Positions 9,801 through 18,545 of a stretch of 64,000 nt of DNA are shown piece after piece (position 1 is the stretch's first letter; each line of letters begins with the position of its first letter). A model generated the notes under the pieces. It saw nothing but the letters and a program-made list of their open reading frames with translations, searched no databases and was not told the origin of the DNA. The stretch spans positions 2,728,001-2,792,000 of the forward strand of contig NZ_CP048659.1 in assembly GCF_015218165.1 (NCBI RefSeq), in the 5' to 3' direction. Origin of the DNA: Acinetobacter piscicola (GTDB lineage: Bacteria > Pseudomonadota > Gammaproteobacteria > Pseudomonadales > Moraxellaceae). Made by a program: the position numbers and the translations under genes.

Positions 9801-9902
9801 CTCTACAGGTAAATTCATGACAGAAAAAATACCTACCGCAATGACAATAATCGCAAGTACACCAGCAAAAATAGGTCGTTGAATAAAAAATTTTGAGAGC
9901 AT
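6813..9902 (-). CDS. RND efflux transporter permease (HAE1/AcrB family), stand-alone
   Basis: A proton-driven inner-membrane drug exporter of 1029 aa, the normal length for AcrB/MexB/AdeB-type pumps. It has the N-terminal FFIQRPIFAGVLAI motif and two large periplasmic loops. The proton-relay Asp pair lies in LLVDDAIVVVENVERL in TM4, and the partner Lys in TIGLSCKNAILIVEF (about residue 933). It ends soon after TM12 with a basic tail. No membrane fusion protein or outer membrane channel gene is adjacent: the upstream neighbour is a divergent glpQ-like gene and the downstream one is mgtE. It must therefore borrow partners from elsewhere or be a remnant of a larger operon. Substrate unknown. Confidence 0.92.
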   Translation of the reverse strand: MLSKFFIQRPIFAGVLAIIVIAVGIFSVMNLPVERYPDIAPPRITISATYTGADAETVEESVTQVLEQQIKGIDHLLYFSSSSDSSGRARVSLSFENGTDPDTAQVQVQNSINSVLNRLPEEVQRQGVSVYKSLGDTFMVVGLYDANHKSSNIELGDYVSNHIEQEIARIEGVGEVDVFGSSYAMRIWLNPNLLQQYQLMPSDIRSAIEAQNTQVAAGGIGDLPVVADQYLNAKVTAGSRLRTVEEFQNIVVKSNANGNYVYLKDVARVELGAENYQSFNTINGYPSSGMGISLSSGANALATSALIKAELAKISENLPDGYKIVYPRDNTPFVQESIKEVVKTLLEAIVLVVIVMFLFLQSWRATLIPTITVPVVVLGTFAVLYLLGMSINTLTLFALVLAIGLLVDDAIVVVENVERLMHEQGLDAKQASIESMQEITGALIGITVVLTAVFIPMAFFSGSTGVIYRQFSITLVAAMSISLMVALILTPALCAIILKSNVQPAKWAVWVNQKLDQLKHVYIKLVNKTLQLKAFILVIFVGLVAAFGLIYTQLPTSFIPSEDQGIISVNFRLADGTPMSRSQVVGENIRQYFLEQEKQNVDIVLMRYGRNFSGTGQNLGTGFIALKHWDERSGAENSAQAIRERAMKHFKKDPNAIINVNLPSSVSGLGDSDSLEFWLQDVDGQGRKFLDQKFDVLKQNAEQFSSFENLDKKSNPDKAKLKVHIDQKLAMANGLTQTAINSTLATAWGGSYVNDFIDRGRIKRVMMQGDAEFRSKPEDLNRWTVRNAQNQMIPFGNFATIDWEGGPDVVNRFQGYTALQMEANTAANISSGQAMQDVQKMIAAENGIGIAWSGLSYQEQQSSSQAIWLYLISIGFIFLCLAALYESWSIPTAVLAAIPLGIGGNIIFSTLAGFPNDIYFQIALLTTIGLSCKNAILIVEFAALAQEKGKSIVEAAIEGAGLRLRPILMTSLAFGAGVIPLVLAFGAGAASRQEIGVSVLGGVIFGTVLVLIFIPFMYVMVRSMFKKKA

Positions 9903-10155
9903 CAGTGTGGTTCTTTGTCAGATCTGTATAAAGTAGCAATGTTTTGATCATTAACTCCATTTATATGGATATTCTGTGACTTATATAAAAAACACAAGAA
10001 TAAATAACAGAAAAACTGTGTAGAAAATCAAATAAGTAGGAAATATGAAGAAGCTTAAAAATGATTTTTTGTAAGTAAAATAATCTAATTCATAAATTTG
10101 CAAGAAAATTACCTCACATTGAATGAACTAAACTGATTTTAAAATAGAGGATACG

Positions 10156-11313
10156 ATGCTTAAAAAAACAATGCTGAGTTTGAGCCTATTGGCTGCATTG
10201 ACTGCTTGTAATGATGATAACAATGATGATTCTACATCTGCACCAATAAAGCCCGAATATAGCGAACCTAAAATTATTATTGTGGGACATCGTGGCGCAA
10301 GTGCCCTACGTCCAGAACATACCTTAGCAGCCTATCAAAAAGCCATTGATGATGGCGCAGATTTTATTGAACCAGATTTAGTTTCAACCCAAGACGGTGT
10401 ATTGGTTGCCCGCCATGAAAATGAAATAGGCGGCACATCAAATGTCAGTGCCCTAGCACAATTTGCCGATCGTCAGAAAACCAAAGTGATTGATGGCACA
10501 CCTCATACAGGTTGGTTTACCGAAGACTTTACTTTGGCTGAACTTAATCAAGTCAAAGCCCGTGAACGTATTCCCAAACAACGACCTGAAAATACCCAAT
10601 ATAATGATCAATTTGCGATTCCAACCTTAGAACAAATTATTGAACTAGCTGATGCTCATTATAAAAAAACAGGAAAAATTATTGGTTTATATATCGAAAC
10701 CAAACATCCAACTTATTTCCAAAAACAAAATTTAGCCATGGAAGATACTTTACTGAAAACTTTGGCAAAATATAAATATACCCGTGATATTGCACCTATT
10801 TACTTACAATCCTTTGAAGTCAGCAATTTAAAATATTTAAAAGATCAACTTACACTCCATAAAACCTTAAAACATGCGAAAATCATTCAACTTTATGATG
10901 ACAAAGAGACACAACCTGCTGACTTCGTTGAACAGAACAATAAAACCAAGTATGCAGACATGGCGACAGCTCAAGGTTTAAAAATGGTGGCAGAATATGC
11001 TGACGGCGTTGGACCTTGGAAACCTTATATTTTCAATGAGACATTTACCGCACCATCAGACTTTGTCAAAAATGCACATGCTGTTGGTTTAAAAGTTCAT
11101 CCATATACATTCCGTCCTGAGAATCATTTCTTAGCCAAAGACTTCAAATGTAGTCAAAAAGAAATAGATGCAGCACAGCGCTGTGAATCAGGTGCAGCAA
11201 AAGAATTTGAAATGTACTTTAAAGCAGGTGTTGATGGTGTGTTTACTGATGATCCAGGTTTAGGTCGTAAAAGCTTGAATGCCTATTTAAAAGAAAATCC
11301 ATCAATAAAATAA
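10156..11313 (+). CDS. glpQ: Glycerophosphodiester phosphodiesterase, lipoprotein (GlpQ-type)
   Basis: Hydrolyses glycerophosphodiesters from phospholipid breakdown to glycerol-3-phosphate and an alcohol. This fits glpD elsewhere in the window. The 385-aa product has a lipoprotein signal (LAALTAC, Cys18) followed by an Asp/Asn-rich linker. The GDPD TIM barrel follows: the HRGAS motif with catalytic H45 and R46, EHTLAAY, FIEPDL with a metal-binding Glu/Asp, and a second histidine at H87. IYIET-like (GLYIETK) and GVFTDDPGL segments follow later. It should be anchored in the envelope. A terminator hairpin follows. Confidence 0.9.
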   Translation: MLKKTMLSLSLLAALTACNDDNNDDSTSAPIKPEYSEPKIIIVGHRGASALRPEHTLAAYQKAIDDGADFIEPDLVSTQDGVLVARHENEIGGTSNVSALAQFADRQKTKVIDGTPHTGWFTEDFTLAELNQVKARERIPKQRPENTQYNDQFAIPTLEQIIELADAHYKKTGKIIGLYIETKHPTYFQKQNLAMEDTLLKTLAKYKYTRDIAPIYLQSFEVSNLKYLKDQLTLHKTLKHAKIIQLYDDKETQPADFVEQNNKTKYADMATAQGLKMVAEYADGVGPWKPYIFNETFTAPSDFVKNAHAVGLKVHPYTFRPENHFLAKDFKCSQKEIDAAQRCESGAAKEFEMYFKAGVDGVFTDDPGLGRKSLNAYLKENPSIK

Positions 11314-11384
11314 AGAATATAAAGCACCTGTACATAATGACAGTTTAAATCACTTAGGGGGCTTTTAGACCGCAGATTTATAAG

Positions 11385-11423
11385 TTGCTCAATAGACCAA
11401 ATAGATCTATTGGGCAGTTTTTA
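11385..11423 (+). terminator. Intrinsic terminator after the glpQ-like gene
   Basis: A 12-bp stem with two G-U pairs (11385-11396 with 11406-11417) is followed by TTTTT. It lies 72 bases after the stop. Confidence 0.7.
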
Positions 11424-11514
11424 TTCCATATTTTTCAAATAACTTCAGAAAATTAATTCACTTTTAAGTTTAAAATTATAAAATCGCGTTCAATCTCCAA
11501 TCGCAACAAAGAAT

Positions 11515-11889
11515 ATGAGTGACTATTCCCCTCTTAAAGGTACAAAAGGCTTTAAACGTATTTTAAACGCAACAGGCTATTCACTTGCGGGCTTCAAAGC
11601 TGCTTTTCAACACGAAGCTGCTTTTCGACAAATCCTTTTGTTAAATATTATTTTAATTCCGATCACGTTTTTCTTAGAAGTCAATGCCGCTGAACAAGCT
11701 GTCATGGTTGCGGTGTGCTTACTTGCAATCATTGTTGAATTATTTAATTCAGCTTTAGAAGCAGTGGTCGACCGAATCTCATTAGAACGTCATGAGTTGT
11801 CTAAAAATGCCAAAGACATGGGCAGTGCAGCACAATTCGTTGCTCTAACCATTATTTTTAGCACTTGGTGTATTATTTTATTTTTATAA
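11515..11889 (+). CDS. dgkA: Diacylglycerol kinase DgkA
   Basis: Small trimeric inner-membrane kinase that recycles diacylglycerol to phosphatidic acid. The 124-aa product has an N-terminal amphipathic region, the HEAAFRQ segment (residues 33-39), three transmembrane helices (about 40-57, 62-79, 103-122), and the signature VELFNSALEAVVDR at 74-87, which carries the catalytic glutamate. Length is typical. The start ATG is followed by a family-like MSDYSPLKGTKGFKRI. A terminator follows 31 bases after the stop. Confidence 0.95.
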   Translation: MSDYSPLKGTKGFKRILNATGYSLAGFKAAFQHEAAFRQILLLNIILIPITFFLEVNAAEQAVMVAVCLLAIIVELFNSALEAVVDRISLERHELSKNAKDMGSAAQFVALTIIFSTWCIILFL

Positions 11890-11919
11890 AATAATGTTTT
11901 AAGTCTTACAGCACAATAA

Positions 11920-11949
11920 AAAAATCCCCGCATAAAGCGAGGATTTTTT
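11920..11949. terminator. Bidirectional terminator between dgkA and the adhesin
   Basis: The stem 11921-11931 with 11937-11947 has one C-A mismatch and a 5-nt loop, flanked by A and T runs. It sits between convergent genes. Confidence 0.8.
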
Positions 11950-11972
11950 ATATTTCATTCGCTTAGAAAATA

Positions 11973-13850
11973 TTATTTTCCACCGAATACATAAGCAACA
12001 CCTACACGGCCACCAACTTCACCACCACCAGCAACACCAAGTGCACCACTTACAGATGTACGACCATCAGCAAATACAGTAGCTACACCAAGTGCACCAG
12101 CAGATTCACCTTCATAGTGACCTACACCACCAAATACTGCAGTTTGACCTGCACCAATGTTAGGAATTGCTTGTTGAGCAGCTAACGCAATTGCAATACC
12201 ACGGTAAGCAGTTTCTTCAACATCATCGATACGGCCATTTAACTGATCAACACGGCTATTTAAATTACTAGCAGTTGTATTAAATTCAGTTAAACGCTTA
12301 TCAACTTCAACGATTTTTTCGTCAACTTGAGCAACTTTTTTATCAATTGCTTCAGTTGCACCAGCTACCGCACCGTCAACAGAAGTTTTGATGTTATCAA
12401 CAATACTTACGCCATTGATTTGATAGTCTTTTGCATTAATTGTACCAGTAGTAGTGATACCATTAGATGTAATAGTTGTTTTTTCTACATCTTTACCTTC
12501 TTGTTTACGAACAACTTCTACACCATAAAGATTAGACCCATCTTCATTTTTACGAACTTCGCCATTATTTTCATTTTGAAGTTTACCTGCTTGGACTGAT
12601 TGTTCCAATTTGATTTTTTCAGGTTCGTTTGCAATAGTAGCTTTGAAGGTTTCGTCAGCAACACCAGAACCTTGATTCGCTTTAGTTACAGATACATTAG
12701 CAATAGTTTGATTTACAATAGAATCTTTTTCACTATAAGTAACGTTTTTATTTGTTACTGTATTGCGCTCATTTTTGATATTGTAAACAGCTGTTGAGGT
12801 ATCTGCTGTACCTGTCAATGTATGCGCAGCTAGATTAGTTGGAACTAAGTTTGAAGTATCACCTTTAAACTCAGTGAAGTTACCAGCATTGTTTGTATAG
12901 AATTTAGAAGGTTGGTTATCACCAAATACTTCATAAACCTCTGTACCATTACTGTTATATTTACGTACTTTTTGAGTTGCAGTAGTTTGTGAACCTTGTG
13001 CAACAGTTCTCTTAATAACACTACCATCAGTCAACATTTCTGAATTAGTAATATCGAATGTATTAAGTGCAATACCATTACCAGTACTAACAACAACATT
13101 TTGTCCATCACGCGCACTCATACCATAGATATTTGATGATGGATCATTGTGATTGGTTTGACCAATAATACCGACTTCAACAAATTTTTTATTAGCGTTA
13201 AGTGTGCCAGTATGATTCAATTTGTCACTAGTAGTCTGACCATTTGGATCTGTTGTTGTATATGCAAATTCTGAAGTACCAGTTACAGTATCAGTATAGC
13301 CATACTTTACGCCTTCATTATTTACACGTTTAATTTCATTACCACTAATAGCATTTTTATCCTCACGCTCTACTTGACCACCTTGGCGTAAGTTAGTTAA
13401 TGCATTTACATCACCTTTATATGCGATCAAGTCATTACCATTACGTGTGTAGTATTCTGATGTAGAACGACCATCCGCATAGTGAGTTTCAAACTGGTAA
13501 ACTGTTTCTCCATTTGAAGCAGTATACAAATATAAGTCAGATTTACTCTTAATCTGATTAACATTACCATTTACTACATTTCCACTGCCATAATCTGTAT
13601 AAGCAGTCTCACCAGTTTGAGCAGAATTACCAGGTCGAATATCATGGCTCAAAGTAGGAGCATAATAGTTATTGGTATCTGTTATAGATGCTGTAGGTGA
13701 TTTAAGTTGTTTAGGAGCGTACTGAGGTGATACCTCTACTCCGTTAATTTTGTAAGAATGAACATTAGGGTTTGCTACTAACTCAGCATTAGCTGTTGAT
13801 ACAGCAAATACAGCTAAACTCATTGCTAAAAGCGTTTTTTGGAATTTCAT
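11973..13850 (-). CDS. Trimeric autotransporter adhesin with YadA-like anchor
   Basis: A 625-aa outer-membrane surface protein. Signal peptide at residues 1-22 (ending STANA). A long Asn/Thr-rich passenger follows that lacks obvious YadA head repeats. A coiled-coil stalk lies at about 485-540 (repeated VDxxxxxxxK and LNSRVDQLNGRID heptads). The C-terminal YadA-like anchor (about 545-625) contains AYRGIAIALAAQQ and short beta strands, and ends in an aromatic-containing strand (VAYVFGGK). Such proteins trimerise and mediate attachment. AAGGAA lies just before the ATG. It is preceded by a leader RNA with a terminator and is divergent from an HTH regulator. The target ligand is unknown. Confidence 0.85.
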   Translation of the reverse strand: MKFQKTLLAMSLAVFAVSTANAELVANPNVHSYKINGVEVSPQYAPKQLKSPTASITDTNNYYAPTLSHDIRPGNSAQTGETAYTDYGSGNVVNGNVNQIKSKSDLYLYTASNGETVYQFETHYADGRSTSEYYTRNGNDLIAYKGDVNALTNLRQGGQVEREDKNAISGNEIKRVNNEGVKYGYTDTVTGTSEFAYTTTDPNGQTTSDKLNHTGTLNANKKFVEVGIIGQTNHNDPSSNIYGMSARDGQNVVVSTGNGIALNTFDITNSEMLTDGSVIKRTVAQGSQTTATQKVRKYNSNGTEVYEVFGDNQPSKFYTNNAGNFTEFKGDTSNLVPTNLAAHTLTGTADTSTAVYNIKNERNTVTNKNVTYSEKDSIVNQTIANVSVTKANQGSGVADETFKATIANEPEKIKLEQSVQAGKLQNENNGEVRKNEDGSNLYGVEVVRKQEGKDVEKTTITSNGITTTGTINAKDYQINGVSIVDNIKTSVDGAVAGATEAIDKKVAQVDEKIVEVDKRLTEFNTTASNLNSRVDQLNGRIDDVEETAYRGIAIALAAQQAIPNIGAGQTAVFGGVGHYEGESAGALGVATVFADGRTSVSGALGVAGGGEVGGRVGVAYVFGGK

Positions 13851-13871
13851 ACAATTTCCTTCAATTTTTAT

Positions 13872-13908
13872 AAAAAGACTGGCTTACCCTAGGATTGATG
13901 TAAACCAG
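13872..13908 (-). terminator. Leader terminator just upstream of the adhesin gene
   Basis: A 9-bp stem with one G-U pair (13900-13908 with 13879-13887) and a 12-nt loop is followed on the minus strand by TCTTTTT. The U run ends 10 bases before the adhesin ribosome site, so it would stop transcription inside the 5' leader unless disrupted. This is the layout of an attenuator or transcriptional riboswitch. Confidence 0.65.
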
Positions 13909-13978
13909 CAAAACTGAGACGAATGCTTGGTTATTCGGGAAGTTCGCCGTCTTACCCAGCCGCTATTAGCGACAACTC
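13909..13978 (-). ncRNA. Structured 5' leader RNA of the adhesin (candidate riboswitch or attenuator)
   Basis: Between a good promoter and the leader terminator lies G+C-richer sequence inside very A/T-rich DNA. It can form a hairpin at 13918-13951 (GACG with CGTC ends, or an alternative CGAACUU/AAG..UUCG stem) and a short CGCU/AGCG hairpin at 13961-13971. A GGGTAAG motif occurs both here and in the 3' arm of the terminator, so alternative pairing is possible. It does not match the c-di-GMP, TPP, SAM, glycine or guanidine riboswitch motifs I know. The ligand or signal is unknown. Confidence 0.45.
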
Positions 13979-13982
13979 GCTC

Positions 13983-14011
13983 ATCATAAAAAAATTCACT
14001 TACAATATCAA
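13983..14011 (-). promoter_or_regulatory. Promoter of the adhesin leader
   Basis: On the minus strand TTGATA (14006-14011) and TATGAT (13983-13988) are separated by exactly 17 bp. Transcription would begin near 13976, at the first base of the structured leader, about 126 nt before the adhesin ATG. Confidence 0.6.
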
Positions 14012-14657
14012 TCAAAATTTGATTAAAATTAAATACAATTAATAATTATTTTTATATTTTTTTTAAAAAAAAATATAAATCAATAACTTAAAAAAACAAA
14101 ATACGTATATTTTGTATAAAAAAACCTTATATTTTTCAACTTTTAGTTTAAAAATGGATTTTTTCGTCTTTTTATTAATTTTTTATTAAATAATATGAAA
14201 AAAATTAAGATAAAGTTAATAATGAATAACAACAAATATATGGCACAAATACGCTTTATAGAATTTAATTAAGTAGACATCTCATTGAAGAATTTATTAA
14301 TTAGATGAAACATTCAATTGATGACTCCAGACCAAAACAATTTCATAAAAACTTTGTATATTTAAATTCAATAACAAGGTTGTTGAATGTTACACATAAC
14401 TTACAAGTGATTCTGATTTAGCTTAAAATGTTTAAGCAAATAAAAAATAAGATATAAGAATCTGATAATTATAATAAAAAACAAAAATCATGAATATATA
14501 AGCCTATTTATATAAGTTTTTAATAACACTTTTAACAATTTTTTTTATGTTCAATTCTTCTAAGATATTCTTTATACAAGCAAAACATATACAAATATAT
14601 AAACACATTGCTTAAAAAAAGTATAAAATTAAACTATCTCCCATTTTCGAAATTGTC
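14012..14657. other. A/T-rich intergenic region between adhesin and regulator
   Basis: About 650 bp with very high A+T, many homopolymer runs and no open frame worth calling. It should hold the regulator's promoter and any operators shared with the divergent adhesin. No clear inverted repeat or promoter could be singled out by eye. Confidence 0.6.
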
Positions 14658-15032
14658 ATGAGTAATCAACAGGAAAAACTGTTATTTTCACATCGTTTAA
14701 AGCAAGCCTTGAATGAATCTAACCATCCTATTAGCCCTACTTTTCTAGCCAATGAATTTAATAATCGCTATAGTGGACAACCCATTAGCGTCCAATCAGC
14801 GAATAATTGGTTACTAGGTAAGGCTATTCCTAACCAAGATAAACTTGCTCTTTTAGCAATTTGGCTAAAAGTATCCAGTCAATGGCTTAGATTTGGAGAT
14901 AGTTCATCAATATCAAATATTTCTGATGTTATTGATTCAACAGATCTAGATTATTTCATCAAATTTAAAAGTTTAAAAATAAATCAAAAAAGAATCATTA
15001 AAGACTTGATTGATGAATTTTACCTTCCATAA
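14658..15032 (+). CDS. Small HTH DNA-binding regulator
   Basis: A 124-aa protein with a lambda-repressor-type helix-turn-helix in the first 80 residues. A helix (FSHRLKQALNES) is followed by a turn with conserved Leu-Ala (TFLANEFNNRYSG). The recognition helix region is VSVQ-like (ISVQSANNWLLGKAIP), and then LALLAIWLKVSSQWLRFG, a pattern seen in Xre/CI-type proteins. The C-terminal 40 residues are short, so no sensor domain is visible. It is divergent from the adhesin across 807 bp, so adhesin control is plausible but only inferred. Its last 35 bases overlap a small convergent frame. Confidence 0.7.
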   Translation: MSNQQEKLLFSHRLKQALNESNHPISPTFLANEFNNRYSGQPISVQSANNWLLGKAIPNQDKLALLAIWLKVSSQWLRFGDSSSISNISDVIDSTDLDYFIKFKSLKINQKRIIKDLIDEFYLP

Positions 15033-15192
15033 AAATTTTCAACTGATCCTCATAGTTTTTAACTAAAACTTCGTACTCTCTAATTTTTGAGTATAAATAT
15101 TGAAGCTCTTGTTTGGGGATCACAACTTTCTCTAACTCTAATAGTCTAGGTTGTACATTGCTTATGTGATCTTCGTTATTTTGAATTTTCAT
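14998..15192 (-). CDS. Possible small coiled-coil protein
   Basis: A 64-aa frame convergent with the HTH regulator and overlapping its 3' end by 35 bases. The sequence is charged and rich in Leu, Glu and Lys with heptad-like spacing (LLELEKVVIPKQELQYLYSKIREYEVLVKNYEDQL), which looks like a genuine coiled coil. There is no strong ribosome site. Function unknown; it could be a chance frame. Confidence 0.4.
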   Translation of the reverse strand: MKIQNNEDHISNVQPRLLELEKVVIPKQELQYLYSKIREYEVLVKNYEDQLKIFMEGKIHQSSL

Positions 15193-15489
15193 TTTTAGTC
15201 AAGAAAATTTGCATTGATACAATTTTAAACCATATTTTGATAAAAATACAAGCTATTCATCAAAAAAATCCTATCTAGCATTATAAATATTTTCATAAAT
15301 TCATATATTTAAATATAACAAAAGTTTAGTCAGACCTGTTTAAGTTTTTTACATTAAACAAGTAACTTAATATCATCTTATAATCAAAAAACAAACCCAA
15401 ATAAGCAATATAGTTCTTATTTATTCAAAATAATTTATCACAATATACAGTTTTTTGTATATCTAAAATTAATATAAATATATCAATTA
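15193..15489. other. Intergenic A/T-rich gap
   Basis: About 300 bp before the groEL terminator. No open frame, RNA gene or clear inverted repeat is visible apart from scattered A/T tracts. It may contain the promoter of the small minus-strand frame ending at 14998. Confidence 0.5.
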
Positions 15490-15520
15490 AAAAAGCCTGA
15501 TGATTGACATCAGGCTTTTT
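15490..15520. terminator. Intrinsic terminator of groES-groEL
   Basis: A perfect 13-bp stem (15490-15502 with 15508-15520) and 5-nt loop carry T runs in both directions. It lies 91 bases after the groEL stop. Confidence 0.85.
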
Positions 15521-15610
15521 CTTTAAAAAGAAAATTATTTTAAGTAGAATTAAGTGCAAAAGCTTACGCTACTAAAAATTAGATTCTCGACATTACAGAC
15601 GCAGAGCAGC

Positions 15611-17263
<1,653 letters not shown>

Positions 17264-17305
17264 TTAGTTTTTTACAATCAAGAATGAGAGAGAAAAAAAT
17301 TTAAA

Positions 17306-17596
17306 TTAACCTTCTAATACGGCTAAAATATCAGATTCTTTCATCACTAGAAGTTCTTCACCATCAACTTTTACTTTTGTACCCGCATATGCACCAAACA
17401 ATACGTTATCGCCTACTTTTACATCTAATGCACGTACACCATTGTCTGTAATTTTGCCGTTACCAACAGCAAGGATTTCACCTTGTGCTGGTTGCTCTGC
17501 TGCTGAAGTACTAAGAATTAACCCACCCGCAGTCTTTGTTTCTTTTTCAACACGGCGAATAACGACATTGTCATGTAAAGGACGAATATTGCTCAT
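17306..17596 (-). CDS. groES: Co-chaperonin GroES (10 kDa)
   Basis: Forms the seven-membered lid of the GroEL chamber. The 96-aa product has the [16 protein letters not shown] start, the mobile loop (TAGGLILS, about 23-30), and the [20 protein letters not shown] segment. The ATG at 17596 has GGAG 7 bases upstream, while the earlier in-frame start adds non-conserved residues. First gene of the groES-groEL operon, behind a heat-shock promoter. Confidence 0.98.
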   Translation of the reverse strand: MSNIRPLHDNVVIRRVEKETKTAGGLILSTSAAEQPAQGEILAVGNGKITDNGVRALDVKVGDNVLFGAYAGTKVKVDGEELLVMKESDILAVLEG

Positions 17597-17691
17597 TTTA
17601 AACTCCATAGACATTTAAAAAATGCCATTGATTGTAGGGAAAAGATGACTTCTTATTCCTAGGTCATCAACAAAATTTTGATATGACACTG

Positions 17692-17742
17692 TTGTGGGGA
17701 TGGAAAAAAACGCTTCAAGGGGAAATGCAAAAATATTTCAAG
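17692..17742 (-). promoter_or_regulatory. Tandem sigma-32-type heat-shock promoters of groES
   Basis: On the minus strand, CTTGAAA (17736-17742) is 13 bp from CCCCTTGA (17715-17722), and CTTGAAG (17713-17719) is 13 bp from CCCCACAA (17692-17699). The downstream pair closely resembles the E. coli groE heat-shock promoter. The shared CCCCTTGAAG block serves as -10 of one promoter and -35 of the other. Confidence 0.75.
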
Positions 17743-17783
17743 TATTTTGTTTATTTTTTAAACAAACACAACAAAACAGGCAG

Positions 17784-18545
17784 TTAAATTTCTTTTATGA
17801 CAAAACTTTTTGAGCGTTCATCAAAAACATAATGCATAAAACTGCCATCAATATGCAGCACATTAAAACCATTGGGTTGTGCGCCATGTAAACGGTCAGA
17901 AGTTGCTGTTGCCGCAATGACATCATATAAAGGATGAGAAAGTCCTAAATGAAAAATCTGATTTAAATCATGTACGGCGACTTGATGTAAATGTCCATGC
18001 AAAATCGCATAAGCATCTTTCTCACCCCATGCTTTTGCTGCCAACCTTGCCAAAATAGGACGGTCTTTGACATGTTTACTGGTAGGTTCAATAAAAAATG
18101 GTTGATGTGTCGTCACAATTTTTAATTTATCTTGTGGAGCAATACTCAACAACTGAGAGACTTTCTGAATCTGCTGTAAAGAAATATGTCCCCGTGTGTG
18201 ATAACGTCGACGAATACTATTTTGCCCCACAATATAAAAATGCTGGGTCATCAAGGTTTTTTCTAAACTGCCAAAAAACAGTTGATACAAGGTAAATGGA
18301 CGAAAAGTTCTTTTCCAAAGCTGATAAAGCGGAATATCGTGATTGCCTGGAATCACTACATAAGGCGTATTTAATGATTCTAAAAATTGTTTACAACGAT
18401 AAAATTGGCTTAACTTGGCACGCTGAGTCAGATCACCACTCACTACAATAACTTCTGGTCGATGTTGGGCACAAAATGTTTGTATGGCCTCAATACACAC
18501 TTGCCTCTCCGTTCCAAAATGCAAGTCAGACAGATGAAGTAACAT
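17784..18545 (-). CDS. Calcineurin-like metallophosphoesterase
   Basis: A 253-aa cytoplasmic phosphoesterase with all metal-binding blocks: DLHFG with D7/H9, SGDLTQRA (GD at 37-38), PGNHDIP (67-70), a TTHQPFF histidine, and HGHLHQ near residue 190. It looks like class III cNMP-phosphodiesterase relatives, but the substrate cannot be read from sequence. Its start overlaps the end of the upstream lipid kinase gene by 20 bases, so the two are translationally coupled and probably act together. Confidence 0.85.
   Translation of the reverse strand: MLLHLSDLHFGTERQVCIEAIQTFCAQHRPEVIVVSGDLTQRAKLSQFYRCKQFLESLNTPYVVIPGNHDIPLYQLWKRTFRPFTLYQLFFGSLEKTLMTQHFYIVGQNSIRRRYHTRGHISLQQIQKVSQLLSIAPQDKLKIVTTHQPFFIEPTSKHVKDRPILARLAAKAWGEKDAYAILHGHLHQVAVHDLNQIFHLGLSHPLYDVIAATATSDRLHGAQPNGFNVLHIDGSFMHYVFDERSKSFVIKEI

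Noticed and set aside
12327..12797. Plus-strand frames opposite the adhesin
   Set aside because: Phe/Cys/Ile/Asn-rich products typical of reading the complement of a Thr/Asn/Lys-rich gene.
13909..13978. Known riboswitch (c-di-GMP, TPP, SAM, glycine or guanidine) upstream of the adhesin
   Set aside because: The conserved core motifs of these classes were not found on the correct strand; a CTGAGA string lies on the opposite strand only.
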